Shown here: positions 43,470-51,814 of the stretch, one piece after another
Layout: each line of letters opens with the position of its first letter
How positions within the stretch are numbered: the stretch's first letter is position 1
Assembly (NCBI GenBank): GCA_035604335.1
Contig: DATNIT010000133.1
Span: 1-64,000 of the forward strand
Direction of reading: 5' to 3'
Length of the DNA stretch: 64,000 bases
Source of the DNA: DASZHJ01 sp035604335
Lineage (GTDB): Bacteria > Pseudomonadota > Alphaproteobacteria > ATCC43930 > CGMCC-115725
The notes under the pieces: generated by a model
Database searches by the model: none
What the model saw: the letters and a program-made list of their open reading frames with translations, nothing else
What the model was told of the DNA's origin: nothing
Made by a program: the position numbers and the translations under genes

Positions 43470-44852
43470 TCAGGGAGCGGAGACAGCGCCGGCGGCTTGC
43501 GGGGAACGGGTCGCCAGGCCGCGCGCGCGCAGTAGGCTGGCGCCCTGGAACTCGGTTCCATCGGTGGTCGCGCCGGTGAAGTTGGCATCGTTGGCCAGAG
43601 CGCCGGAGAGATTGACGCCGGAGAGGGTGCAGCCGGTGAAGTCGGTGCCCCTGAGATTGGCGTTCCTGAGATCGGCCCCGGCGAGGTTCGCTCGGACGAA
43701 TTTCGCATAGTGAAGATCCGAGCCGATGTCGCGGTGATCGTTGCCGACATCGCGCAACGCCCCGAGCCGGACTCCGCTCAGATCCGCCCCGTCGAAATAG
43801 GCCCGCTGGAGCTGGGCGCCGCGAAGGTCGGCCCCGGCGAGGTCGGCGCCTCGAAGATCCGCCGCGGACAGGTCGCACATGGAGAGCGCCGCCCGCGCGA
43901 GGTGGGCGCCGCGCAGGTTCGCTCCGGTCATGATCGCGAGGGTGAGGCACGCGCCGTCGAGTTGATAGCCGCTCAGATCCATCCGTGTCAGGTCGGCCTG
44001 CGCGCCCTGCGCGCCCCGGCTGTCGAGCCATGCCTGGTGCAGGGCGAGCCTCTCGGCGACGTCGGCCGGAGTGGTTTGGCTGCACGAGCTCGTGATGGCT
44101 TGGCGAAGCTCGTCCCTCGCCATCATGGCGGGCTCGACGATCGCGTCCGTGAGGTCCGCGCCGGCGAAGTCCGCGCCGCGCACGTCCGCGCCGGTCAATC
44201 TCGCCGCCCGCAGATCCGCCCCGGCGAGCTTGGCTCCCGCCATGTTGGCGTTTTCCAGATTGGCGCCGGTCAGCACGGCATGGTGCAGATTGGCGCCCTG
44301 AAGGTCGGTCCCCCGCATGATCGCGTCGGCGAAGTCCGAGCGTATGACGAAAGCGCCGTTGAGCTTGGCTCCCGAGAGGTCCGCGCCCTGCGCTTGCAGG
44401 GCATTCAAATCCGACCGGGTCGTCGCGGGGTGCTCCGGCAAGAGGGCAAGGCGCCTGTCGTTGCGCGCGAGCGTGGCCTCCCGCAGGTCGGCATCCACGA
44501 GGCAAGCTTGATTGAGCTGGGCGCCCCGGAAACACGTGCCCCGCAAGTCGGCCCCGCTCAAATCGGTGCCATTCAAGTTCGCGAAGCGCAAGTCGGCCGC
44601 GAACAGCACGGCCTTGCACAGTCGCGCATTGACCAGAAGAGAGCGGCGCAGGAGCGCGCCGCTGAGATCCGCGCCGGAGAGGTCTCGGTCGCTGAAGTCC
44701 TGGTCGCTGAGGTCGTGGAAGACGAGTTCCGCGCGCGCACCGCCTGATCCCGCCAGGAACAGGCCATGCAGGCGCAGGACCTCGTCGAGGTCCGCGAGCT
44801 TCGTCTTGGTCCGGCTCTTGCCGCCCGACGGGTCAATCGGCGGCATGGGCAT
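43470..44852 (-). CDS. Pentapeptide-repeat protein with duplicated helical cap module, 460 aa
   Basis: At least three blocks of A(D/N)LxX repeats (about residues 45-125, 155-245 and 300-440) should form right-handed quadrilateral beta-helices. Each block is preceded by a helical cap of the type L-x-LH-xx-WL with G-rich turn and ADLS: VLRLHGLFLAGSGGARAELV at the start and LALHQAWLDSRGAQGAQADLT near residue 270. This suggests an internal duplication. There is no signal peptide. Known pentapeptide proteins include DNA-mimic gyrase inhibitors, but most have unknown roles. It overlaps the kinase gene by 20 nt, so its translation is coupled to it. Confidence 0.88.
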   Translation of the reverse strand: MPMPPIDPSGGKSRTKTKLADLDEVLRLHGLFLAGSGGARAELVFHDLSDQDFSDRDLSGADLSGALLRRSLLVNARLCKAVLFAADLRFANLNGTDLSGADLRGTCFRGAQLNQACLVDADLREATLARNDRRLALLPEHPATTRSDLNALQAQGADLSGAKLNGAFVIRSDFADAIMRGTDLQGANLHHAVLTGANLENANMAGAKLAGADLRAARLTGADVRGADFAGADLTDAIVEPAMMARDELRQAITSSCSQTTPADVAERLALHQAWLDSRGAQGAQADLTRMDLSGYQLDGACLTLAIMTGANLRGAHLARAALSMCDLSAADLRGADLAGADLRGAQLQRAYFDGADLSGVRLGALRDVGNDHRDIGSDLHYAKFVRANLAGADLRNANLRGTDFTGCTLSGVNLSGALANDANFTGATTDGTEFQGASLLRARGLATRSPQAAGAVSAP

Positions 44853-46281
44853 TCGCTTCGGGGAACTGTTGAGGCGGGAAGGTCACGGTGACCGTGGTGC
44901 CCTTGCCTGGCGCGCTCACGATAATCAGTGCGCCGCCGTGCAGCTCGGCCAGCGCCTTGGCGAGCGGCAGGCCGAGGCCCGTCCCTTCTTGCGTGCGCGA
45001 CAGCGATGACGCGGCCTGGCCGAACCGCTCGAGCGCGACGTCGATGTCCGCCGCGCTCATCCCGATCCCCGTGTCCGCCACGGCGACGGAGATGGCGCCC
45101 TGTGGGTCGACGCTCGTGGAGAGCACCACCGTGCCGCCCGCGGGCGTGAACTTCACCGCATTCGACAGCAGATTGAGGGCGATCTGGCGAATCCGGCCTT
45201 CGTCCGCGAAGAGCCGCGGCACGTTCGGATCGAGCGCCATCTCCAGCCGTACCTTGGATTTGGCCGCGCGGTCCTTGATGAGCCGGATGCACCGGCCCAG
45301 GATGTCGGCCACATCGACGAAGGTCCTCTGCAGCTCCATCTTGCCCGCTTCGACCTTGCTGAGATCCAAGATATCGTTGATCAGCTGCAGCAGGGAGCGA
45401 CCGCTCTCGTGGATGTCGTTGGCGTATTCGGCGTAGCGGGGCAGCCCGACCGGGCCGAACGCCTGATCCTTGATGATCTCGGCAAACCCGATGATCGCGT
45501 TCAGCGGCGTGCGAAGCTCGTGGCTCATGTTGCTCAGAAACTCGGACTTCGCCCTGTTGGCGGCTTCCGCCAAGGCTTGCGTCGCCTGGAGCTGGGCGTT
45601 CGTCGCGCCCAGCCGCTCGTTGGCGTGCGCCAGCTCCGCGTTTCGGGCCGACAAATCCGCCGCCAGCTGCGTCCGCTCGTAGCGCAACAGCAAAGTCTCC
45701 GTGAGCGTGGCGTGCATGCGTCGCGCGAAAAAGTGTGCGCACCCCGTGATGATGAGAAAGAACGCAGCAAACGAGATATGCTGCGCGTCGCCCCACGAAG
45801 CCAAGGCAGTGGCGGTGGCGAGCCCGATCGGCCACACGATCGCGGTCACGCTGGGCATGTGGGGATGGTTGATGATGGTGGCGCCGGACAGCATGCCGAC
45901 GACCACGGTGCAGACCGCAAAGAACGGCGTACCGGTGAGCCCCTCCGCGATCGGCACCGCGAGCGCGGCCCAGACGAACCCGATCAGCAGCGCGACCCAA
46001 GTGTGCCGCCTCAGCCATGGCGCGGTCGTCGCGGGATCGCCGACGTCACGGAAATAGGCGGACTGCATCCACAGCCGCGTGCCGTGAGCGATGCCGGTCA
46101 TCGCGCCCCAGCCCAGCACCATCGGCCAAGGCAGGGCGGGCCAGAGCAGGACGCAGGTTCCGAGCGCCACGGCCAGGCAAGCCAACGAGGGGACGCACGA
46201 GCCATAGAGCAGGCGCGCCAGCTCGGGCTCCACGGAGCGTTCCTCGAGCGACGTTCGGACGTAAGGAGACATCCCCGGCAT
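44833..46281 (-). CDS. Membrane sensor histidine kinase, 482 aa
   Basis: Five to six N-terminal membrane helices (about residues 25-205) are followed by a short coiled coil and a HisKA domain with phospho-acceptor His in SNMSHELRTPLNAIIGF. The HATPase has N-box NLLSNAVKF, G1 DTGIGM and G2 GTGLGLPLAKAL. The frame runs up to 46377, but those codons cross an AT-rich promoter-like stretch, so ATG 46281 is preferred (46272 also possible). No response regulator gene is adjacent; the only partner is the overlapping pentapeptide-repeat gene. Signal unknown. Confidence 0.88.
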   Translation of the reverse strand: MPGMSPYVRTSLEERSVEPELARLLYGSCVPSLACLAVALGTCVLLWPALPWPMVLGWGAMTGIAHGTRLWMQSAYFRDVGDPATTAPWLRRHTWVALLIGFVWAALAVPIAEGLTGTPFFAVCTVVVGMLSGATIINHPHMPSVTAIVWPIGLATATALASWGDAQHISFAAFFLIITGCAHFFARRMHATLTETLLLRYERTQLAADLSARNAELAHANERLGATNAQLQATQALAEAANRAKSEFLSNMSHELRTPLNAIIGFAEIIKDQAFGPVGLPRYAEYANDIHESGRSLLQLINDILDLSKVEAGKMELQRTFVDVADILGRCIRLIKDRAAKSKVRLEMALDPNVPRLFADEGRIRQIALNLLSNAVKFTPAGGTVVLSTSVDPQGAISVAVADTGIGMSAADIDVALERFGQAASSLSRTQEGTGLGLPLAKALAELHGGALIIVSAPGKGTTVTVTFPPQQFPEANAHAAD

Positions 46282-46451
46282 TCCCAAAGGCCAGACGCGT
46301 AGCACGATGCTAAAATGGGCAGAATTTGGTGAGATAAGTCTTAATACGGTCGTTTCGTCGCAACCCTCCATGGGCATTGATTGGGATCAATGTCGACCCC
46401 GCCAGCAATCGTGGCTGCCCGTCAAAAACCGCGGCGCAAGGTCGAGCCCGC

Positions 46452-46690
46452 TCAATCCGCGTCGGAGAAAAACTCCCGCAGGATGCCGCCGACCAGCTCC
46501 GGCGCTTCCAGAAGAAGATGGTGCCGGAGCCGAGGCAGGATGATCAGTTGGGAGCCGCGGATCTGCTCGGCGATGAAGCGAGCGGTCTTGGGACCCGCGC
46601 CGAGATCCTTCTCGCGGTGTCGTGCACGAAGAGCTCGCGGTCCGCGCCGAGCCGCACAATCGATCCGCCGCTCGCGGGAGGCGCGGCCAT
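46452..46690 (-). pseudogene. Internally deleted remnant of an alpha/beta hydrolase gene
   Basis: The minus strand encodes an N-terminal piece (MAAPPASGGSIVRLGADRELFVHDT from 46690) and then, in a shifted frame, a C-terminal piece of 52 residues: DLGAGPKTARFIAEQI, IILPRLRHHLLLEAPELV and a stop at 46452. The C-terminal block contains the usual catalytic-His region of alpha/beta hydrolases (H-x3-4-E-x-P). The core with nucleophile and Asp is missing, so the gene is dead. It lies between the kinase and the GntR gene and may carry the latter's promoter. Confidence 0.55.
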
Positions 46691-46701
46691 CGGATTCACC
46701 A

Positions 46702-46737
46702 TTGGACAGGAGCGATTTCAGTATTATGGTATACCAT
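46702..46737 (+). promoter_or_regulatory. Promoter and GntR-type operator upstream of the regulator gene
   Basis: TTGGAC (46702-46707) is 17 bp from TATGGT (46725-46730). The -10 overlaps the perfect 12-bp palindrome ATGGTATACCAT (46726-46737). Its TGGT/ACCA half sites around a GTATAC core match operators of FCD-type GntR regulators, so autorepression is likely. Confidence 0.6.
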
Positions 46738-46798
46738 GGTTGAGCGTTTCACAAGAACCGGCCTGGCGCTCGAGGTCGGACGAACGGAGCCGCGGCGA

Positions 46799-47539
46799 AT
46801 GGCGGAAAAGGCGCGGGTGCTGCGGCTGCTGGGTCCGCAGAAGAGCCTGCGGGATCAAGCCCAGGAAGCCGTCCGGCGGGCGATCCTGGAGCTCCGGTTT
46901 CGGCCGGGCGAGCGCCTGGTGGAGCGGACGCTCTGCGCCGAACTCGGCGTCAGCCGCACCGTGGTCCGGGAAGTCCTGCGCTTCCTGGAGGCGGAGGGGC
47001 TGATCGAGATCTCGCGAAATCGCGGACCCGTGGTGGCCACGATCAAGCCGGCGGACGTCGAGCAGATCTACGAGCTCCGGAGCCTGCTCGAGGGCTCGGC
47101 GGCGGCGGCGAGCGCCCGCCTCGCGGACGCCGCGGACGTCGCGCTCCTGGAGCGGGCGATCCATGAATTGCGGGAAGCGAGCGCGAAAGGCGATCCGCGT
47201 CTCTCGATGCGTGCCGCCAATAAATTCTATCAGCAGATGTTCGCGATCTCGCGCAAGAGCGTCGCCTGGAGCGTGGTGGAGGCTCTCAATCTCCGGATCA
47301 ACGCGCTCCGCACCATGACCGTCACGACGCCCGGCCGGCAACGGATCGCGCTCCGCGAGATGGAGAGGATGTTTCGCGCCATCGCCTCCGGCGACGCGAA
47401 GGCCGCGCGAGCCGCCGCGGTCGAGCACGTGGAAGAGGCCGCCGCGGTCGCCCGCCGCCTGCTCTCGGAGCAGTCGGCGGCGGAGCGCCTGGGCGCCGCC
47501 GCTGCCGCCGCACTGCACAAGACAACCGCCGCCGACTAA
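46799..47539 (+). CDS. GntR-family (FCD) transcriptional regulator, 246 aa
   Basis: The winged helix occupies residues 20-85 (RDQAQEAVRRAILELRFRPGERLVERTLCAELGVSRTVVREVLRFLEAEGLIE), followed by an all-helical FCD effector domain. The likely metal-binding His/Asp set is weak: the usual HxxH near residue 140 reads as NKFYQQMF, so the ligand pocket may be unusual. ATG 46799 is chosen with GGAG upstream; the ATG at 46736 falls within the operator palindrome. The LLM oxidoreductase gene follows after 11 bp and is probably in the same transcript. Confidence 0.85.
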   Translation: MAEKARVLRLLGPQKSLRDQAQEAVRRAILELRFRPGERLVERTLCAELGVSRTVVREVLRFLEAEGLIEISRNRGPVVATIKPADVEQIYELRSLLEGSAAAASARLADAADVALLERAIHELREASAKGDPRLSMRAANKFYQQMFAISRKSVAWSVVEALNLRINALRTMTVTTPGRQRIALREMERMFRAIASGDAKAARAAAVEHVEEAAAVARRLLSEQSAAERLGAAAAAALHKTTAAD

Positions 47540-47550
47540 GGAACCACCTC

Positions 47551-48642
47551 ATGAAATTCCAGCTGGTCATCAACATGGAGCGGGCGACGCCCGACATCGA
47601 CATGCGCGATCTCGAGCGCCACACGCTCGAGATGGTGCAGATGGCCGAAGCCGGCGGCTTCGCCATCGCCTGGGCCGCGGAGCATCACGCGCTCGAGCTC
47701 TTCATCTGTCCCAATCCCTTCTCGATGCTGACGTGGTGGGCGGCGCATACCTCGCGCATCCGCCTCGGCACGGCGGTGGCCGTGGCGCCCTATTGGCACC
47801 CGATCAGGCTCGCCGAGGAGGTCGGCCTGCTCGATCTCTACAGCCGCGGCCGCGTCGAGTTCGGCATCGGCAGCGGCGCCTTCCAGCGCGAGTTCGACCG
47901 TATGGCGCCGGGTCTCAAGCAGACCGACGGCCATCTCTACATGGAAGAGATGCTGCCGGTGCTGCGGGCACTCTGGGCCGGTGACACCGCGCATGACGGG
48001 AAATACTGGAAATTCCCGCTCTCGACCGCCGTGCCGAAGCCGCAGCAGAAGCCGCACCCGCCGCTCTGGGTCGCGGCGCGCTCACCCCATACCTACGACA
48101 CCGCCGTCAAGAACGGCTGCAACATCCTGTCCTGGGCGCTGTCGCGGCCGTTCTCCGAGGTCGAATCCTACAAGCAGCGGCTCGAGGAGGCGATGGCCGC
48201 CAATCCCGGCGCCGCGCGGCCGATCTTCGCGACCATGCGCTACACCGCGGTCTACGACCGGCCGGATCAGTGGGACGTGCCCGTCGCCGCCGCCCGGCGC
48301 CAGATGGCGCGGTTCGAGAACCTGTTCAAGAACCTCGGCGACGTCAAAGACGGCTTCCCCAAGCCGATCGATCTCGACGCCCTCAACAGCCGCCAGGAGT
48401 TCGATCTCGACTCGCTCCGCCAGAACCTGATGTTCGGCACGCCCGACGAGGTGATCCGGAAGCTGAAGCCCTACGAGGCGCTCGGCGTCGATCACTACAC
48501 GTACTGCGCGACCTTCGGGCTCGGCTTCAAGGAGCAGAAGCGCTCTCTCGAGCTCTTCATCAAGGAAGTGATGCCCGCCTTCGCCGAGCCTGCCTCGCAA
48601 GCGGACTCGAGCGTGTCTCGCGCAAAGGTCTCGGCGCGCTAG
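47551..48642 (+). CDS. LLM-class (luciferase-like) flavin-dependent oxidoreductase, 363 aa
   Basis: The bacterial-luciferase TIM barrel is recognisable from FAIAWAAEHHAL, SRIRLGTAVAVAPYWHPIRLAEEVGLLDLYSRGRVEFGIGSG and the C-terminal MFGTPDEVIRKL block. Members use reduced FMN or F420 to oxygenate or reduce alkanes, nitrilotriacetate-like or aromatic compounds. Alphaproteobacterial homologues are mostly uncharacterised. It is co-transcribed with the GntR regulator, suggesting a substrate-induced catabolic step. Its stop abuts that of the convergent second GntR gene. Confidence 0.9.
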   Translation: MKFQLVINMERATPDIDMRDLERHTLEMVQMAEAGGFAIAWAAEHHALELFICPNPFSMLTWWAAHTSRIRLGTAVAVAPYWHPIRLAEEVGLLDLYSRGRVEFGIGSGAFQREFDRMAPGLKQTDGHLYMEEMLPVLRALWAGDTAHDGKYWKFPLSTAVPKPQQKPHPPLWVAARSPHTYDTAVKNGCNILSWALSRPFSEVESYKQRLEEAMAANPGAARPIFATMRYTAVYDRPDQWDVPVAAARRQMARFENLFKNLGDVKDGFPKPIDLDALNSRQEFDLDSLRQNLMFGTPDEVIRKLKPYEALGVDHYTYCATFGLGFKEQKRSLELFIKEVMPAFAEPASQADSSVSRAKVSAR

Positions 48643-49308
48643 TCACCGGATCGACTTGACCAGCGTCCTGCTGCCGTCCTGCAGGTGCCTCGCGAGCCAC
48701 GTCAGCGCGCGCTCCGTATCCCGCTTTCGGCAGGCGGCCAGGAGCTTGCGGTGCTCCGTCTGCGAGCGGGCGCGGTAGTCCAGGCTTGACAGGAGAATGC
48801 GGACGTAACGATCGCCCGCCTTGTGCTGAGCGTCGATGAGCGCGAGCAGCCGCGCATTGCCGCACGCGCCGTAGAGCGCCAGGTGGAAGGTGCGGTTCAA
48901 CGTGCCCCATCGTCCCACATCCGACTCCGCGTCGATCTGGTCCAGCACCGCGCCGGCCTCCTTCAGCGTCTCCTCGCCCAGCCTGGGCAGCGACAACCGC
49001 AAGGCCTCTGCCTCCAGGAGTCCCCTGACCGCATAGATCTCGGCGATTTCGACGGCGTCCATCTTGGCGACGAAGGCGCCGCGCGTCGGATGGATCGAGA
49101 CGATGCCCTCCGCTTCCAGCAGCCGCAGCGCGTCGCGGATCGGCATGCGGCTGAAACCGAAGCGCGTCGCGAGCTCATCCTGGCGCAGCGGAGTTCCCGC
49201 CGTCAGCGAGCCCTTGGCAATCGCCTCGCGCAGGATGTCGGCGACGCGATCCGCCGCGGTCATCGGCTTGCCCATCGCGGCCCCCGTGAGCCCGCCCAGT
49301 CGATCCAT
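48643..49308 (-). CDS. GntR-family (FCD) transcriptional regulator, 221 aa
   Basis: Winged helix at residues 16-80 (ADRVADILREAIAKGSLTAGTPLRQDELATRFGFSRMPIRDALRLLEAEGIV), then an FCD domain with LNRTFHLALYGACGN and TEHRKLLAACRKRD, where His residues would coordinate a metal and a carboxylate effector. ATG 49308 has GAGGTG 8 nt upstream. It is divergent from the FAD oxidoreductase gene, with a palindrome between them, and probably controls it. Confidence 0.87.
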   Translation of the reverse strand: MDRLGGLTGAAMGKPMTAADRVADILREAIAKGSLTAGTPLRQDELATRFGFSRMPIRDALRLLEAEGIVSIHPTRGAFVAKMDAVEIAEIYAVRGLLEAEALRLSLPRLGEETLKEAGAVLDQIDAESDVGRWGTLNRTFHLALYGACGNARLLALIDAQHKAGDRYVRILLSSLDYRARSQTEHRKLLAACRKRDTERALTWLARHLQDGSRTLVKSIR

Positions 49309-49360
49309 CCCGACACCTCGTTCCCGGCCGGACCCTAGCAGAAAAGCACTTGCTCGTATT

Positions 49361-49372
49361 CTCGTATACGAG
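49361..49372 (+). promoter_or_regulatory. GntR-type operator palindrome
   Basis: CTCGTATACGAG is a perfect 12-bp palindrome with the GTATAC core of FCD-type GntR sites, located in the 99-bp spacer between the divergent GntR and FAD oxidoreductase genes, so it can serve both promoters. It differs from the 46726-46737 palindrome in its outer bases, in line with a different regulator. Confidence 0.6.
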
Positions 49373-49407
49373 TATCCAAGCAGGGCAAGAGCAGCGAGGA
49401 GCGCGAG

Positions 49408-50643
49408 ATGCCCGGTTCAATGGCCGCGAACCGCCGCCGCCCCGATGGCAAGCCGGTCGATGCGATCGTCATCGGCGGCGGCATATCCGGATGCACGCTG
49501 GCTTACGAGCTCGCGTCGCGGAAGGCGGGTGTCGTCCTGCTCGAGCAAAACGCGATCGCCGCCGAAGCCTCCGGGCGCAACACGGGCACGGTCCTGAGCG
49601 GACCGCAGAGGGAGGTCGTGGAGCTTCTCGACGCGAGCGCGGAGATCTATGCCGAGATCGCGCAAGGTCCGGTGCCCTTCGAGTTCGCGAGGATCGGCCA
49701 CCTCCTGATCTCGGAGGACGAGGCGAGCTACGCGGCGGTCGCCGCCGTCGCCGAGCGCTACCGGGCGGCGGGCGTCGGCATGGAAGCCGTGTCAGGCAGG
49801 GATCTCGCGCGCGACTATCCCAGACTGGGATTCAACGTCGCCGGCGGCTACTTCGTCGGGCGGGCCTGGACGCTCGAGCCGATGGGCGCCACGCATGCAG
49901 TCGCGCACGCCGCGCGCGAAGCCGGGGCGACGATCAAGACCGGCGTCCGCGTCGCTCAGATCGTCTCGCGCAATGGCCGGGTGGAAGGTGTCCTGACGGA
50001 CCAGGGCATTCTCTCGGCTGATCTGGTGTTCATCGCCAATGGCCTCTGGATGGGGGACCTGCTGCGCCGAACCGTCGGGGACGGACCGTTGCCCGGCCTG
50101 CCGTTCACCGCTGGCCGCGGCTGGCTGATCCAGCTGGGCAAGCTCGACTTCGAGCTTCCCTGGATCGTCGAGGAGCTCACGTGGCCCGACCAGGAGGAGC
50201 TGGGGAAGCGGATGTCGCTCGATGGGCTTGCCGATGTCGCGGAGCGCAAGGACGACCGGCCGGCCGTGGAGGCCATCTGCCTCAATCCCATGCTTGGCGG
50301 CGACGCGCGCCTCGGCGCCTCCGTGCAGCCGGCGTTTCGCGATCTCCTCCGCAACACGGACATGCCGAGCCGCATTGCAGCGAGAGCGCTGCGAATGATC
50401 GCCGGCCTGGGCTCGTTGCGGGTGACCAATGCCTATCTCGGCAACCGGCCGATGCTCTCCGATGGTCTGCCGGTCGCGGGTCGAACGCCGATCGAGGGTC
50501 TCTTTGTGCACGGAGGCATGGGATCGATCGGAATGGCCGCCGCACCGGCCACCGCGCGATGGTTGGTCGATGCCGTGATGTCCGGTGACGGCAACCCCGC
50601 GCAAGCGTGGCTGCTGCCGACCCGCTTCCCGGGCTGGCGCTGA
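49408..50643 (+). CDS. FAD-dependent oxidoreductase, DAO family, 411 aa
   Basis: Rossmann motif AIVIGGGISGCTLAYELASR (residues 20-39), then VLLEQNAIAAEASGRNTG of the D-amino-acid-oxidase/glycine-oxidase/sarcosine-oxidase group. The C-terminal FAD loop is FVHGGMGSIGMAAAPATARWLVD. Substrates are typically amino acids or N-methyl amino acids. Under control of the neighbouring GntR regulator by position. No SoxBDG or dehydrogenase subunits are adjacent, so a single-subunit enzyme is likely. It converges on the lipoprotein gene with a 4-bp gap. Confidence 0.87.
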   Translation: MPGSMAANRRRPDGKPVDAIVIGGGISGCTLAYELASRKAGVVLLEQNAIAAEASGRNTGTVLSGPQREVVELLDASAEIYAEIAQGPVPFEFARIGHLLISEDEASYAAVAAVAERYRAAGVGMEAVSGRDLARDYPRLGFNVAGGYFVGRAWTLEPMGATHAVAHAAREAGATIKTGVRVAQIVSRNGRVEGVLTDQGILSADLVFIANGLWMGDLLRRTVGDGPLPGLPFTAGRGWLIQLGKLDFELPWIVEELTWPDQEELGKRMSLDGLADVAERKDDRPAVEAICLNPMLGGDARLGASVQPAFRDLLRNTDMPSRIAARALRMIAGLGSLRVTNAYLGNRPMLSDGLPVAGRTPIEGLFVHGGMGSIGMAAAPATARWLVDAVMSGDGNPAQAWLLPTRFPGWR

Positions 50644-50647
50644 CGGC

Positions 50648-51127
50648 TTACGGAAAATATCGCTTGCCGGCGATCTCGCGTTGGGCGTCGGCGGGGTCGA
50701 CGAGCACCACGACGAAGATGTCGGGCTCGGGATCGACCAGCGTGATGCTGGGCTCGTATTTCTCCGTCTGGATCTTGGCATAGACGGTCTGACCGCCGGC
50801 CACCGTGACCGTCTTGTCCTTCCAGGGGTAGATCGCGGAGTAGGGCACCGAGATCAGATAGGTGCCGGGCGGCATGTCGCGGTAGGAGACGCCGCCATTC
50901 TCCGAGACCGCCACCGGCGCTCCGTTGAGCGCGATGAAGGGGCGCTGATCGCTGTCGTAGAGCGAATAGTCGCGATAGAAGAAGAACCGCGCGCGGTCCG
51001 CGGGCACCGGCGGGATTTGCGACGCTACCGCGGCAAAGCGCGTGCCCGGCGGCTCGCCGCCGCCGACGCAGGCCGAGAGCCCGAGGGCGATCGCGACGAT
51101 CAGGGCTGGGACGAACGGGTTTCTCAT
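50648..51127 (-). CDS. DUF2846-like lipoprotein, 159 aa
   Basis: ATG 51127, lipoprotein signal with lipobox GLSAC (Cys20). The mature part reads ARFFFYRDYSLYDSDQRPFIALNGAPVAVSENGGVSYRDMPPG, the DUF2846 pattern: a beta-sandwich domain of the carboxypeptidase-regulatory type, with strands around GGQTVYAKIQTEKY. Such proteins sit at the outer membrane or in the periplasm; function unknown. Followed upstream by a second lipoprotein gene (51251-51583). Confidence 0.78.
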   Translation of the reverse strand: MRNPFVPALIVAIALGLSACVGGGEPPGTRFAAVASQIPPVPADRARFFFYRDYSLYDSDQRPFIALNGAPVAVSENGGVSYRDMPPGTYLISVPYSAIYPWKDKTVTVAGGQTVYAKIQTEKYEPSITLVDPEPDIFVVVLVDPADAQREIAGKRYFP

Positions 51128-51250
51128 CGGGTTGCCTCGACTCTGTGGCCCTTCCCCGGAATCATCCGCCGATCGACGCGGCTCGCAAGTAATTCTTCTG
51201 TCAAATTCTTCACGATTTCCGGATCGAGGCCCGTCGTCCGGCGCGCCCAC

Positions 51251-51583
51251 TCACCGGAGGTACTCATAGGAGAGCAGCACGCCCTGCTGGTCGAAGGTGA
51301 GCGTGACCTGCCCGGCCACGGTATCCGTCGTGCTGCCGATCGGACCGAAGCCCGGCGCAAAAGCCGCCACCGGCCCGGTCTGCAGGTGGATGTACCGATA
51401 GGTCACGACGTGCCGGCCGTCGGCCATGGTCGCGTCGCGGAGCGGCGGGCCCCAGGATTTCGCGAGCTCGGTATTGGTGGTCCGTCCCACGGCGAGCTCG
51501 GAGAGCTGGTCGCGCTCGATGGTGCCTTGGCTCGAGCAATCCGCGAGCAAAGCCGCCGTCAGCAGGATGGCCCAGGTCTTCAT
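51251..51583 (-). CDS. Small SmpA/BamE-like lipoprotein, 110 aa
   Basis: Lipoprotein signal with lipobox LLADC (Cys16). The mature part has SELAVGRTTNTELAKSWGPPLRDATMADGRHVVTYRY, which resembles the SmpA/OmlA (BamE-like) fold: a helix after 'G-x-T-x-x-E-V' and a beta hairpin with 'GPP'. Probably a small outer-membrane lipoprotein; not BamE itself, since that gene is longer in this group. It precedes the DUF2846-like lipoprotein by 123 bp. Confidence 0.72.
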   Translation of the reverse strand: MKTWAILLTAALLADCSSQGTIERDQLSELAVGRTTNTELAKSWGPPLRDATMADGRHVVTYRYIHLQTGPVAAFAPGFGPIGSTTDTVAGQVTLTFDQQGVLLSYEYLR

Positions 51584-51814
51584 GGCTGCCGTCCGTCCAT
51601 TTCAATGAGGTGGGCCCGCGCGCCGCGCGGCGCAAGGCCGCGGCCACGGGGTCGAGTCCGGGCAGCCGTTGCGGAGCGCCGGTATCCGCGGGTAGCCTTG
51701 CCGTGCGGGCGTTCCCTGAGCGCCCGCACCATTCGCGGAGCAGAGCTTAGCCTGATCAGTTTCATCAACCCCCCGAAATCGGCGCCGTAACGCGGGATAC
51801 CGGAGACCGTATTT

